The notes below the pieces were generated by a model. The model was not told the DNA's origin. It saw nothing but the letters and a program-made list of their open reading frames with translations, and did not search any database. Made by a program: the position numbers and the translations under genes. Of a DNA stretch of 64,000 nt, positions 49,464 to 60,699 are shown piece by piece. The stretch is taken from assembly GCF_020510685.1 (NCBI RefSeq), contig NZ_CP075185.1, positions 3,916,001 through 3,980,000 of the forward strand, read 5' to 3'. Each line of letters begins with the position of its first letter. Position 1 is the first letter of the stretch. Source of the DNA: Dechloromonas denitrificans (GTDB lineage Bacteria; Pseudomonadota; Gammaproteobacteria; Burkholderiales; Rhodocyclaceae).

Positions 49464-51158
49464 GTGAATAACGCCTTCTTCCTCGTCCTGCGGCGCATGC
49501 GGGCGCCGATCATTCTGCTGATCGCCCTCTACGGTATTTCCGTGATCGGCCTGACGCTGGTCCCCGGCGTCGATGCCGCCGGTCAGCCGGCCGCCCCGCT
49601 CAGTTTCTTCCACGCCTTCTATTTCATCAGCTACACCGCGACGACCATCGGCTTCGGGGAGATTCCGAATGCCTTTTCCGACGCCCAGCGCCTGTGGGTC
49701 ATCGTCTGCATCTATCTGACCGTGGTCGGCTGGTCCTATTCGCTGGTCACCCTGATCGCGCTGCTGCAGGACAAGGGTTTCCAGAACACGCTGACGACCA
49801 ACCGCTTTGTCCGGCGCGTCCGCATCCTGAAAGAGCCGTTCTACCTGATCTGCGGCTGCGGCGAAACCGGCAGCCTGATTGCCCATAACTTCGACCGCCT
49901 CAATCAGGCCTTCGTCGTGCTGGAAAAGAATGAACTACGCGTTCAGGAACTCGACCTGCAGGACTTCAAGACCGACACCCCGGCCCTCGCCGCCGATGCC
50001 CGCCTGCCCGACAATCTGCTGCTAGCCGGCCTGAAGCACCCGAAATGCCGCGGCGTACTGGCGGTGACCAACGACGAGGAAAGCAATCTCGCCGTGGCCA
50101 TCGCCGTCCGCCTGCTCAATCCCGACATCCCGGTCATCGCCCGCTCGCGCAGCCCGGCCGTCAAGGCCAACATGGCCTCGTTCGGCACCGACCACATCAT
50201 CAACCCTTTCGAGCGCTTTGCCGATCATCTGGCGATGGCCGTCGCCGCCCCGGAACGTTTCCGCCTGATCGAACTGCTGACCAGCCTGCCGGAAACGCCA
50301 ATCCCGGAACCACACCGGCCGCCCGCCGGTCACTGGATCCTGTGCGGCTACGGCCGCTTTGGCCGGGCCGTGGCGGAACGCCTGCAACCGGCCGGCGTGA
50401 CGCTGACCATCATCGATCCGAGCACCAAGGAAGCCAGCCAGGGCATCGTCGGCGACGGCACCGAGGCCGCCACGCTGAAACAGGCCGGCATCGAAGCCGC
50501 CTCGGGCATCATCGCCGGCAGCGACAACGACGTTAACAACCTCTCCATCGCCGTCACCGCAGCCAAGCTCAATCCGCGACTGTTCGTCGTGACGCGGCAG
50601 AATCACAATGCCAACACGCCGCTGTTCGAGGCATTCCGGGGCGATTTTTCGATGGTCCCCAGTCACATCGTCGCTCAGGAGTGCATCGCCATTCTGACCA
50701 CCCCGCTGCTCGCCCGTTTTCTCGCCCGGCTGCGCGACAAGAGCGAAGACTGGAGCTTGCACCTGGTCGGCCGCCTGCAAGGATTGTGCGATGGCCTGAC
50801 GCCAACGGTCTGGGGCATCCGGCTGAATATTTCCGAAGCGCCGGCGGCCTGCCTGGCCTTGAGTGACAGCCCGCCGTTCAGGCTGGGCGAAATCCTGCGC
50901 GACGGCCGCGACCGCACGCAGCCGCTGGCTGCCGTGGCGTTAATGGTCGAGCGCGGCGGTGAATGCTTCCTGCTCCCCGACGACAACTTCCGGCTCGCCG
51001 CCGACGATCACCTGCTGCTCGCCAGCCCGCTCGACACCCGACGCAATCTGGCGTTGACGCTGCACAACGAGAACGAGCTGAACTACGTACTTACCGGTCA
51101 GGAACAGTCAGGCAGCTGGCTGTGGCAACGCCTGCGCCGGATGCAGCCGAGTCAATAG
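49464..51158 (+). CDS. K+ channel with two RCK/TrkA-N domains
   Basis: The protein has 564 residues. Two membrane helices (about 10-33 and 75-98) flank a pore with selectivity filter TTIGFGE. Two RCK units follow (about 125-260 starting YLICGCGETGSLIAHNF, and 290-430 starting HWILCGYGRFGRAVAERL), then a TrkA-C-like tail. The GYGRFG and GCGETG loops bind nucleotides. The start is GTG with AGGAGG. It should gate K+ flux in response to NAD(H), ATP/ADP or ions. Confidence 0.9.
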   Translation: MNNAFFLVLRRMRAPIILLIALYGISVIGLTLVPGVDAAGQPAAPLSFFHAFYFISYTATTIGFGEIPNAFSDAQRLWVIVCIYLTVVGWSYSLVTLIALLQDKGFQNTLTTNRFVRRVRILKEPFYLICGCGETGSLIAHNFDRLNQAFVVLEKNELRVQELDLQDFKTDTPALAADARLPDNLLLAGLKHPKCRGVLAVTNDEESNLAVAIAVRLLNPDIPVIARSRSPAVKANMASFGTDHIINPFERFADHLAMAVAAPERFRLIELLTSLPETPIPEPHRPPAGHWILCGYGRFGRAVAERLQPAGVTLTIIDPSTKEASQGIVGDGTEAATLKQAGIEAASGIIAGSDNDVNNLSIAVTAAKLNPRLFVVTRQNHNANTPLFEAFRGDFSMVPSHIVAQECIAILTTPLLARFLARLRDKSEDWSLHLVGRLQGLCDGLTPTVWGIRLNISEAPAACLALSDSPPFRLGEILRDGRDRTQPLAAVALMVERGGECFLLPDDNFRLAADDHLLLASPLDTRRNLALTLHNENELNYVLTGQEQSGSWLWQRLRRMQPSQ

Positions 51159-51242
51159 ACGCGACTCGCCGGGCGGCAGTTGGCGGAGGATAGGCGAGGA
51201 CTGCCTGATTAACCGGGAATGGAGGGCGACCAGGCGCCCTGC

Positions 51243-51278
51243 CTTGCCGACAAACCGGCGCTCTGGTTTGTCGGCAGG
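51243..51278. terminator. Strong hairpin between convergent K+ channel and icd genes
   Basis: TGCCGACAAACC (51245-51256) pairs perfectly with GGTTTGTCGGCA (51265-51276) around GGCGCTCT; the stem can extend to 15 bp with one G-T pair. It lies 20 bp past the icd stop and serves as a likely bidirectional 3'-end structure, though without a long T run. Confidence 0.65.
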
Positions 51279-51297
51279 GATGCGGACTACCGTCCGA

Positions 51298-53535
<2,238 letters not shown>

Positions 53536-53770
53536 TGGCATTCCCTCGAATTTGATTGACTAACTGGGGCCGAATTTATACGCCCCCCCTTTCACCGTGC
53601 TTACAGCGGCAAAAGCGCCTGATGATGCGGCGGCGAGCCGCCAAGTATCCTCACCCGCCGCATCCCAGTCAACGCTGCTTATTCAACTGATTCCGACGGC
53701 CGATTGGCAAGCAACATTTGCCGCGCCGCCGGCGCTTGCGGAAAGGGCCGTTTCGGGCTGCGGGGCACGA

Positions 53771-56700
53771 TCAGCCAAGCCACGCCTCGAGATCCTCCGG
53801 CACCATCGGTTTGGCGAAAAAGTAGCTCTGAATGTTGGTGACACCCTCGGTTTTCAGGAAATCCACCTGCGCCGAGGTTTCGGCTCCCTCCGCCACGACC
53901 TCGACTTTGAAACTCGAGCCGAGCGCGAGGATCGTCCGCACGATGGTGACGTCGTCGGCATTGCCGGGAATGCCGTCGATGAACGATTTGTCGATCTTGA
54001 AACAGGTGATCGGGAAGAGCTTGATGTGCGCCAGGGACGAATATCCGGTGCCGAAGTCGTCGACCGACAGGAATATGCCCAAAGCGCGCAGCCCCTCGGT
54101 AATCTTGCGAGCCGGTTCGCTAGCTTCGAGCGCCCCCTCGGTTATCTCCAGTTCAAGCTGATCCGGCGCGATCCCCGATTTTTCGATGATGCCGGCGACC
54201 ACCGCGACAAACGATTCGCGCAATTGCGAGGGCGCCACATTGACCGCCACCTTGGGGATGCCGACGCCGCGGCTCGACCAGTCTTGCATCTGCCGGCAGG
54301 CTTCGGCCAGCACCCAGTTGCCGAGATCGGACATCAGGCCGACATCCTGGACGGTCGGCAGAAAGTCGCCCGGGACCAAAATGCCGCGTAGTGGATGCTG
54401 CCAGCGGACCAGGGCTTCGACGCCCTTGACCGCACCGTTTCGCGGATCGACCTGGGGCTGGTAGACCAGGAAAAATTGCTGCTGCTGGAAGGCGTGGCGC
54501 AACTCGCTGGTCATCGTCAGTTTCTTGCCGAGGTCTTCCGCCATGTCCTTGGCGTAGAACTCGAAACAGTTGCGGCCCCGGTCCTTGGCGCGGTACATCG
54601 CGGTATCCGCGGCCTTGATCAGATCGGCCGGTTTTTGCCAGTCATCCGGATAGATGCTGATCCCGATGCTCGCCGTCGGAATCAGCTCGTGTCCGGCAAG
54701 ATAAATGGGTTCGGCGAGCAGCCTCAGCATCCGGTCCATGGCATCGCAGATCTGCTGATGATCGGTGACATCTTCCATCACCAGAACGAATTCGTCGCCA
54801 CCCCAGCGGGCCAGCGTGTCGTTCTTGCGAGTCGCCGACAACAGCCGTTCGGCAACCGACTTGAGGTAGCGGTCGCCAACCGCATGGCCCAGGGTGTCAT
54901 TGATGATCTTGAAACGATCGAGGTCGATGAAGACGACCGAGGCGCCCCCGCCGTGGCGCTTGCTCCGCTCCAGGGTCTGCGCCAGCTTGTCGGAGAAGTT
55001 CAGGCGGTTGGGCAGGCCGGTCAGCGTATCGTGATTGGCAAGATGGTAGAGATTCTCCTCGGCCTGCTTGGCTTTCGAAATGTCGCTGAAGACCGCGACA
55101 TAGTTTTGCACTTGCCCGTCGGGTTCGAGGATGGAGGAGATGCTGCCCCATTGCGGGTAGATTTCGCCGTTCTTGCGACGATTCCAGATTTCGCCGGCCC
55201 AGCGCCGCTTTTCCCGCAGCTCGCGCCAGAGTTCTTCATAGAAATGCGGGGTATGAACGCCCGACTTGAGGATGGCCGGAGTTTTGCCGACCGCCTCGTC
55301 GGAAGAGAACCCGGTTATTTCGCTGAAAGCCCGGTTCACCGTGGCGATGCGACCGAGATGGTCGGTCACCATCACCGCCTCGATCGCCTGGTCGAGAATC
55401 ACCTCGGTGGCGGCATTCCGCCCGACCTGTGCTTGCTGCGGCGCCTGGCTGAAGACGACGACGGCGCCGACGATCTTGCCGCCATCGACCAGCGGCGTGC
55501 AGACAAACTCGAGAAACAGCCCCGGCGAGCCGAGCTTGCCCTGCTGGCGCTGCCTGCCCTGGCGGGTTTCGCCATCGGACAGGGTGGCGAGAAATGGGCA
55601 GTTTGTCGCGACCAAGGTGTCGCCTCGCACATCGTCCGACCAAGCGAACACCTCGCAACAATTACTGCCGAGCAGTTCATCGTCATTGCGCCGGAGTATC
55701 TTGGAGGCCAGTTCGTTGGCGTAGATGATAAGCCCCCCGGCATCGAGGCTGACCAACCCTTCGCCGGCCGCCTCGAGAATCTGGGCATTGCGGCGATGAA
55801 CGTTCTCGATCGCCAACTGATAGTTGTAGCGCTGCGTGACATCGCGGGCATTCAGCAGAATCTCCCCCTGGCCCAGTCCGCCCAGCGTGTGCTTCAGTGT
55901 CGCTTCGACCCATAGATCCCGACCGTCGGGACGCCGGCCGCGAACCACCCGGGTTGCCGTCGCTCCCAATTGCCGGATGTCGGCCAGCAATTCCCGGAAC
56001 ACGACGGCCCCGTCTTCGAGAACGTCGGCCAGCGTCAGGCCGACGATCTGGCCGCTATCCCGGCCGAGCAGTTCCCGACACGCCGGCGAGGCGAAATGAA
56101 ACTGGCCGCCCAGGTCGAGGCGGGCAATCATGTCGGTCGAATTGTCGGCCAGCAGGCGATAACTTTCCTCACTGCTCTTCAAGGCTTTCTGGGCGAGCAC
56201 CTCGATCAGCGCGAGGGTCAGCGAGTTGGCGGCATCCGTTTCGACCTGCGACCAGGGCAGCGATTTGTCGTGGTAAGTCTCGATCCAGGTTGCGAAGGAT
56301 TTGCGCGGCGAGATGCGAACGCCGGCCGGACTGCTCACCACCGTTTTTTGCGGATTGCCCGCCCAGCGGAGGGTGCGCAGGACGCCGGGGCGGAACCACA
56401 TGACGAAATTTCGCATTTCGTGGTCCAGCGGCGCCACCATCATGCCGCTCAGATGCCGGGCGGCCGACTGTCGGGGCACTCCGAGATCGGCAAAGGCGTG
56501 ACCGAGATCGTCAGTATGGAGCATTGGACTGACCGGCCTCTGCCGCAACAACTCGACCAACAGATCGACTTCGTCGGCGTGCGGCGTATCGCCCAGCAGA
56601 TGGCGCTTGCCGTCGATGGTGACGACCGCCCCGACGGCGCGGACGAGACCCAACAGCTTGTCACCGATCAGATGAATCACTGCATCGAGGTCATCCGACG

Positions 56701-57748
56701 AGCGGATCAGCCCGGTCAGTTCGTACAGGATGTCGCGGATACGCCGGCTCAGCGCGTCGCGATCGCTTTGATCCATATTGATCAGCTTGAGCGAAATCGC
56801 CCGGCCGATGAACTCGTCCAGTTCCCGCGATTTCAGCGTGACGTATTTCGGCGTGAAATGATGGCAGGCGATCAGGCCCCAGAGACGGTCGTTTTGCACC
56901 AGCGATATGCTCAGGCTCGAACGAACGCCCATGTTGCGCAGGTATTCGACGTGGACCGGCGACATACTGCGCAACCAGGAGTAGCTCAGATCAAGCGGCT
57001 CGCCATCGTCCGGCAGCGACAACAGGGGGACGCGCTCGGCATCGACATCGACGATGATCCGGACCAGATTCCGGGTGTAGAGCGCCCGGGCCTGGGGCGG
57101 AATATCGCCGGCCGGGAAGCGATTGCCGAGATAGGAATCCGCCTCGTCCGTCTTGTTTTCGGCAATCACCTCGCCGTCCCAATTGGCATCGAAGCGGTAC
57201 ATCATCACCCGGTCGAAACCGGTCAGCAGACGGACCTGATCGACCGCCATCTGGGCATAGCGGTCGAGATCGGTTTCCGAATCCAGCTTCCAGAGGGCAT
57301 CGCGAATCGGAATGAAGAGTTCGTGAAAGACGTCGCCGGCGGGCGCTTGCTCTTGCTCCACCTCGATGACCAGATTGTCGCCGGCGCGGAAGATCTGGGC
57401 GTCGTATTTCCGGACACCGTCGCCGACCGGTAGCGCCAGCGACCAGATCATCGCACCCGGGACGGCCAATTGCTCCTTGATGACCTCGAGATGGGCGACT
57501 TGCTCTCGACCGATCAATTCGTGCAAAGGTTTGCCGATCGCCTGCTCCGCACTGAACGGGAAGATCAGCTCGAGATTGGCGCTGGCCGTCGTGACGATCA
57601 ACCGGGCGGCATCGACCGCAATCAACACGCCGACCGGCTGAATGCTGCCGATCTGGTGAATCGGTTCGCTGGCGCAGACCTTGAGCGCAGCTTCGAGATC
57701 GAGCTGCTGCTCAGCCTCAGACCGGCTGGTGAGCGAGGTGATAGTCAT
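53771..57748 (-). CDS. bphP: Bacteriophytochrome with PAS, GGDEF and EAL domains
   Basis: This 1325-residue photoreceptor has PAS (20-125) with biliverdin Cys25 (KVCASEPIHQIG), GAF (145-320: FPAGDIPPQARALY, SPVHVEY, LWGLIACHHF), PHY (330-510: tongue PRKSF), three PAS units (about 525-905), GGDEF (910-1075, motif GGDEF at 983-987) and EAL (1090-1325, EALVRW at 1111, DDFGTGYSS). Both c-di-GMP synthase and phosphodiesterase motifs look intact. The usual IQPHG motif reads IQPVG. It overlaps the heme oxygenase gene by 32 bp, which supplies biliverdin. No histidine kinase is attached. ATG 57748 is preferred over TTG 57751. Confidence 0.94.
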   Translation of the reverse strand: MTITSLTSRSEAEQQLDLEAALKVCASEPIHQIGSIQPVGVLIAVDAARLIVTTASANLELIFPFSAEQAIGKPLHELIGREQVAHLEVIKEQLAVPGAMIWSLALPVGDGVRKYDAQIFRAGDNLVIEVEQEQAPAGDVFHELFIPIRDALWKLDSETDLDRYAQMAVDQVRLLTGFDRVMMYRFDANWDGEVIAENKTDEADSYLGNRFPAGDIPPQARALYTRNLVRIIVDVDAERVPLLSLPDDGEPLDLSYSWLRSMSPVHVEYLRNMGVRSSLSISLVQNDRLWGLIACHHFTPKYVTLKSRELDEFIGRAISLKLINMDQSDRDALSRRIRDILYELTGLIRSSDDLDAVIHLIGDKLLGLVRAVGAVVTIDGKRHLLGDTPHADEVDLLVELLRQRPVSPMLHTDDLGHAFADLGVPRQSAARHLSGMMVAPLDHEMRNFVMWFRPGVLRTLRWAGNPQKTVVSSPAGVRISPRKSFATWIETYHDKSLPWSQVETDAANSLTLALIEVLAQKALKSSEESYRLLADNSTDMIARLDLGGQFHFASPACRELLGRDSGQIVGLTLADVLEDGAVVFRELLADIRQLGATATRVVRGRRPDGRDLWVEATLKHTLGGLGQGEILLNARDVTQRYNYQLAIENVHRRNAQILEAAGEGLVSLDAGGLIIYANELASKILRRNDDELLGSNCCEVFAWSDDVRGDTLVATNCPFLATLSDGETRQGRQRQQGKLGSPGLFLEFVCTPLVDGGKIVGAVVVFSQAPQQAQVGRNAATEVILDQAIEAVMVTDHLGRIATVNRAFSEITGFSSDEAVGKTPAILKSGVHTPHFYEELWRELREKRRWAGEIWNRRKNGEIYPQWGSISSILEPDGQVQNYVAVFSDISKAKQAEENLYHLANHDTLTGLPNRLNFSDKLAQTLERSKRHGGGASVVFIDLDRFKIINDTLGHAVGDRYLKSVAERLLSATRKNDTLARWGGDEFVLVMEDVTDHQQICDAMDRMLRLLAEPIYLAGHELIPTASIGISIYPDDWQKPADLIKAADTAMYRAKDRGRNCFEFYAKDMAEDLGKKLTMTSELRHAFQQQQFFLVYQPQVDPRNGAVKGVEALVRWQHPLRGILVPGDFLPTVQDVGLMSDLGNWVLAEACRQMQDWSSRGVGIPKVAVNVAPSQLRESFVAVVAGIIEKSGIAPDQLELEITEGALEASEPARKITEGLRALGIFLSVDDFGTGYSSLAHIKLFPITCFKIDKSFIDGIPGNADDVTIVRTILALGSSFKVEVVAEGAETSAQVDFLKTEGVTNIQSYFFAKPMVPEDLEAWLG

Positions 57749-58373
57749 CAAGAAGGGATTCCATCAAGGAAAATGTGGTTTTGGCGGATGACATAGCACT
57801 GTCGCGAATCTCGTCGTGAGTCAGAGTGGCATCGATAAACGCTTCGGTCTGCTGCCAGTACGAGGCAATATCCGGTCCGTAACCATGGAAGAAACGGGCG
57901 CCCTGCGTCGCGGTCAATCCCAGATGGGCTTCCAGATGCCTGGAAATGACCTGGCCACCCAGCGACGACCCTTCGATGGTGTACAACACCCCAACCAGCT
58001 GCCCGATATCGCGCAGCTCGACAGCCGTGCTCGGCGACTTCGGCAGAAAGGCCGGCGCCTCCGGGTCAATCCCGAACTGCATCAGGTCATCCTCGATCCA
58101 TTGCAGCTTGCGGCGTCGGTCGTAGGAAAAGGGGAGCATTCGCGTCGCCAGAAACTGGCTGATCGCCCCTTCGATGATTTTGTAAAAATGGTAGTAGGCG
58201 ACCAGCACCAACTGGTACCTGTCCAGCGAATAGTCGGGACGGGTGATGCCGGACAGCATGGGGTGCTGATTGAGGCGGACGTGTTCGCCATGGGTGCTGT
58301 CGCGCAGGAACTGGCGGACGGCCGAGATGGGAGCTTGGTTATTCAAGACGGGGCGATCAAGTGGGGTGGTCAA
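57717..58373 (-). CDS. bphO: Biliverdin-producing heme oxygenase BphO
   Basis: The protein has about 218 residues. The heme-binding His segment STHGEHVRLNQHPML, the helix YQLVLVAYYHFYKIIEGAI and the distal GQLVGVLYTIEGSSLGGQVISRHLEAHLG match bacteriophytochrome-linked heme oxygenases. It cleaves heme to biliverdin IX-alpha, CO and Fe. The probable start is TTG at 58373, overlapping the stop of the MerR gene (TTGA); the frame is open farther upstream but inside that gene. Its end overlaps bphP by 32 bp. Confidence 0.92.
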   Translation of the reverse strand: MTTPLDRPVLNNQAPISAVRQFLRDSTHGEHVRLNQHPMLSGITRPDYSLDRYQLVLVAYYHFYKIIEGAISQFLATRMLPFSYDRRRKLQWIEDDLMQFGIDPEAPAFLPKSPSTAVELRDIGQLVGVLYTIEGSSLGGQVISRHLEAHLGLTATQGARFFHGYGPDIASYWQQTEAFIDATLTHDEIRDSAMSSAKTTFSLMESLLDDYHLAHQPV

Positions 58374-59266
58374 TGGGACGGGCGTCCGGTCGACAGCGAA
58401 GCCACCGCCTGCCGCAAGTCGGCAAAAACATGGATGCCCTGCGGCGGCGAGACGATATCGGCAGTGGCCGCCCCGCCAGCCCAGACTTCCGTCGCCTCGG
58501 GTAACAGGGAACGCAGATGGAGGAGAAAAGGCCGCACCCGGCGCCGCGGATAGGCAAAGCTGAAGGACAGCGCAACGATGTCGGCCCGACATGCCAGCGC
58601 AGCCTTGGCCAGATCCTCCGCACCAATGTGCGGCCCGACATTGACGCAATCGACACCATGATCGGCGAGGACGGCCTGGGCCATCAACAGGCCGAGACTG
58701 TGCAGCTCGTCGGGCGGCGTGGCGAAGATGATCCGGGGACGGCACTCCTGCCGAATCGCGGCGCCGATCGCTGCTTGCAACTGACGCTGAAGCAGCCCGG
58801 TGCACAGATGCTCATGGAAAACCTCGATTTCCCCCCTGATCCAGGCTTCGCCGATCGCCGTCGTCAGCGGTGCCACCGTTAACAGGACGAAGTCGGTAAT
58901 GCTTTGCCGGCGGGATTCCTCAGTCAACAGCGCATCGAGGCCGGCAAGATCGGCCTCTTTCAACAGTTCGATGGCCCGCTGGGTCGACGCCAGCCATTGC
59001 GGACAGGCATCCGCGCAGCCAATCGCCTGCGCCAGCTTTTCCAGTTCGAGCAAGGGCTTGCCGACGATCAAGGCGGGACGAAACCCGGCGTCGAGCAGGC
59101 GCTTGATCAGCCGCAACTGGGCTACCTGCTCCTTCGGGTAGCCCGGCGTATCACCGGTAAGCGGCTGGGGAAAACCGTAGCGGGACCGCCATTTGCGCAA
59201 CAGATCCTTGCCCAGACCCGTTTCGCGCTCCAGATCCGTGGCATGGACGTTCGAAGAATAATTCAT
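58370..59266 (-). CDS. CarH/LitR-like B12-binding MerR regulator
   Basis: The protein has 298 residues. A MerR HTH (VHATDLERETGLGKDLLRKWRSRYGFPQP) is followed by a helical B12-cap domain with W-x9-EH (WIRGEIEVFHEH) and a cobalamin-binding fold with ExHxxG (DELHSLGLL). These are the signature residues of CarH, which binds adenosylcobalamin in the dark, represses DNA, and falls apart in light. The gene heads the bphO-bphP operon. An inverted repeat just upstream may be its own operator. Chromophore use is inference; a B12-independent CarA-like role is possible. Confidence 0.86.
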   Translation of the reverse strand: MNYSSNVHATDLERETGLGKDLLRKWRSRYGFPQPLTGDTPGYPKEQVAQLRLIKRLLDAGFRPALIVGKPLLELEKLAQAIGCADACPQWLASTQRAIELLKEADLAGLDALLTEESRRQSITDFVLLTVAPLTTAIGEAWIRGEIEVFHEHLCTGLLQRQLQAAIGAAIRQECRPRIIFATPPDELHSLGLLMAQAVLADHGVDCVNVGPHIGAEDLAKAALACRADIVALSFSFAYPRRRVRPFLLHLRSLLPEATEVWAGGAATADIVSPPQGIHVFADLRQAVASLSTGRPSH

Positions 59267-59294
59267 AGCGGCGGAGTATATGCCTAAAGGCCTA

Positions 59295-59319
59295 TGTCCG
59301 TTCCGTTATGTCACGGACA
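59295..59319 (-). promoter_or_regulatory. Inverted repeat upstream of the CarH-like gene
   Basis: TGTCCGT (59295-59301) and ACGGACA (59313-59319) are perfect inverse copies 11 bp apart, 29-53 bp upstream of the ATG. A TATACT -10-like string lies at 59280-59275. Size and place fit a self-regulatory operator for a MerR-type protein. No gene is seen in 59320-59450. Confidence 0.5.
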
Positions 59320-59450
59320 ATGACAACGCTTTGCGCTAGAAGGTTGTTCACGCCCAACCAAAACAACGCAGGGGATCAGTCACACGCAAGCTATTCGCAG
59401 AAAGACCGGGTACAGGAGTCCGGCCCGCCGACAAGAATGCCGGGCCAAAT

Positions 59451-59486
59451 GGAAAAACCCCAGTAACTCGTTGAGTTACTGGGGTT
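59451..59486 (-). terminator. Terminator after tRNA-Pro
   Basis: AACCCCAGTAACTC/GAGTTACTGGGGTT is a perfect 14-bp stem with a 3-nt loop, followed on the minus strand by TTTTT. It ends the ispB-tRNA-Pro transcript. Confidence 0.93.
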
Positions 59487-59491
59487 CCAAT

Positions 59492-59568
59492 TGGTCGGAG
59501 TGACAGGATTCGAACTTGCGACCCCTGCGTCCCGAACGCAGTGCTCTACCAGGCTGAGCTACACTCCG
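59492..59568 (-). tRNA. tRNA-Pro (anticodon CGG)
   Basis: A 77-nt cloverleaf with acceptor CGGAGTG/CACTCCG, D-arm GCTCAGCCTGGTAGAGC, anticodon stem CTGCG/CGCAG around TTCGGGA (anticodon CGG), T-arm GTTCGAATC and encoded CCA at 59494-59492. It lies 16 bp after the ispB stop on the same strand, so it is probably processed from that transcript. It is intact; no integrated element is attached. Confidence 0.97.
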
Positions 59569-59584
59569 ATGCTGTTTAAGAGTC

Positions 59585-60553
59585 CTAATGGTTTCTCTCA
59601 ACTGCAAAGAGCGTCAATTGTAGCAGAGCTTTTTGATAATTTGAACCCCCCAGACACGAAATTGATGCTCTCGCCAATTCGGCTTCTTGCCCGGCACGAG
59701 CGCGTGCGTGGTCGAGCGCCCCACTTTTCCGGATGGCGTCGAGCACCGCCGGGAAATCATCCCGCCCGCCTTCTTCGATGGCTTTGCGAACACAGGCGGC
59801 TTGCTCCGGCGTGCCGTGCTGCATGACATAAATCAGCGGCAGGGTCGGCTTGCCTTCGGCCAGATCGTCGCCGATATGCTTGCCGGTATCGGCTTCCTGC
59901 CCAGAGTAGTCGAGCACGTCGTCAACCAGCTGGAAGGCTGTGCCGAGGTGCATGCCATAGGCGGCCATGGCTTGTTCGACCTCGGGCGTCGCCTTGCCGA
60001 GGATGGCGCCGAGCTGGGCCGCGGCTTCGAAGAGCTTGGCGGTCTTGTAGTGGATGACCTGCATGTAACGCGCTTCGTCGACGTCGGCGTCATGGCAGTT
60101 CATCAATTGCAGGACTTCGCCCTCGGCGATGATGTTGGTCGCATCGGAGAGCACCTGCATTACCCGCATGTCGTTGACCGCGACCATCATCTGGAAGGCG
60201 CGGGAATAAAGGAAATCGCCGACCAGAACACTGGCGGCGTTGCCAAACATCGCATTGGCCGTATCACGCCCGCGCCGCAAGGCCGATTCATCGACCACGT
60301 CGTCGTGCAGCAGGGTAGCGGTATGGATGAATTCGACGACCGCCGCCATCTCATGATGCCGACTGCCCTGATACCCCATTGCCCCGGCCGCCAGCAATAC
60401 CAGCGCCGGACGCATGCGCTTGCCTCCGCTGCTGACGATGTATTCAGCAACCTGCCGGACCAGGACCACGTCGGAGTGCAAACGGTCGCGAATAACTGCA
60501 TCGACGGCCTTCATATCGGGCCCGATCAGGGCGTAAAGCTGTTCCAGTGTCAC
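59585..60553 (-). CDS. ispB: Polyprenyl (octaprenyl) diphosphate synthase
   Basis: This 322-residue trans-prenyltransferase has GGKRMRPALVLLA, the first Asp-rich motif LLHDDVVDESALRRG and the second LVDDVLDY. It makes the ubiquinone side chain. Chain length cannot be fixed from sequence, but IspB is the usual family member followed by tRNA-Pro in betaproteobacteria. Confidence 0.93.
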   Translation of the reverse strand: MTLEQLYALIGPDMKAVDAVIRDRLHSDVVLVRQVAEYIVSSGGKRMRPALVLLAAGAMGYQGSRHHEMAAVVEFIHTATLLHDDVVDESALRRGRDTANAMFGNAASVLVGDFLYSRAFQMMVAVNDMRVMQVLSDATNIIAEGEVLQLMNCHDADVDEARYMQVIHYKTAKLFEAAAQLGAILGKATPEVEQAMAAYGMHLGTAFQLVDDVLDYSGQEADTGKHIGDDLAEGKPTLPLIYVMQHGTPEQAACVRKAIEEGGRDDFPAVLDAIRKSGALDHARARAGQEAELARASISCLGGSNYQKALLQLTLFAVERNH

Positions 60554-60699
60554 GGTAGGCTATTCTCTGTTGAAGCGCGGAATCTTAGGGGGCCGGGTAA
60601 GGGCAGTCAAGGCCGAAAGATCAAGTGGGCACTCTGATTTGACAAGTGTTTAAGCTAAACTCGACAAGTTAGAAATCCATAAAAAAGGGGGAGGCCGAC

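Noticed and set aside
59492..59568. tRNA-Pro as an attachment site for a mobile island
   Set aside because: The gene is intact, no integrase or duplicated 3' end is nearby, and neighbouring genes are housekeeping.
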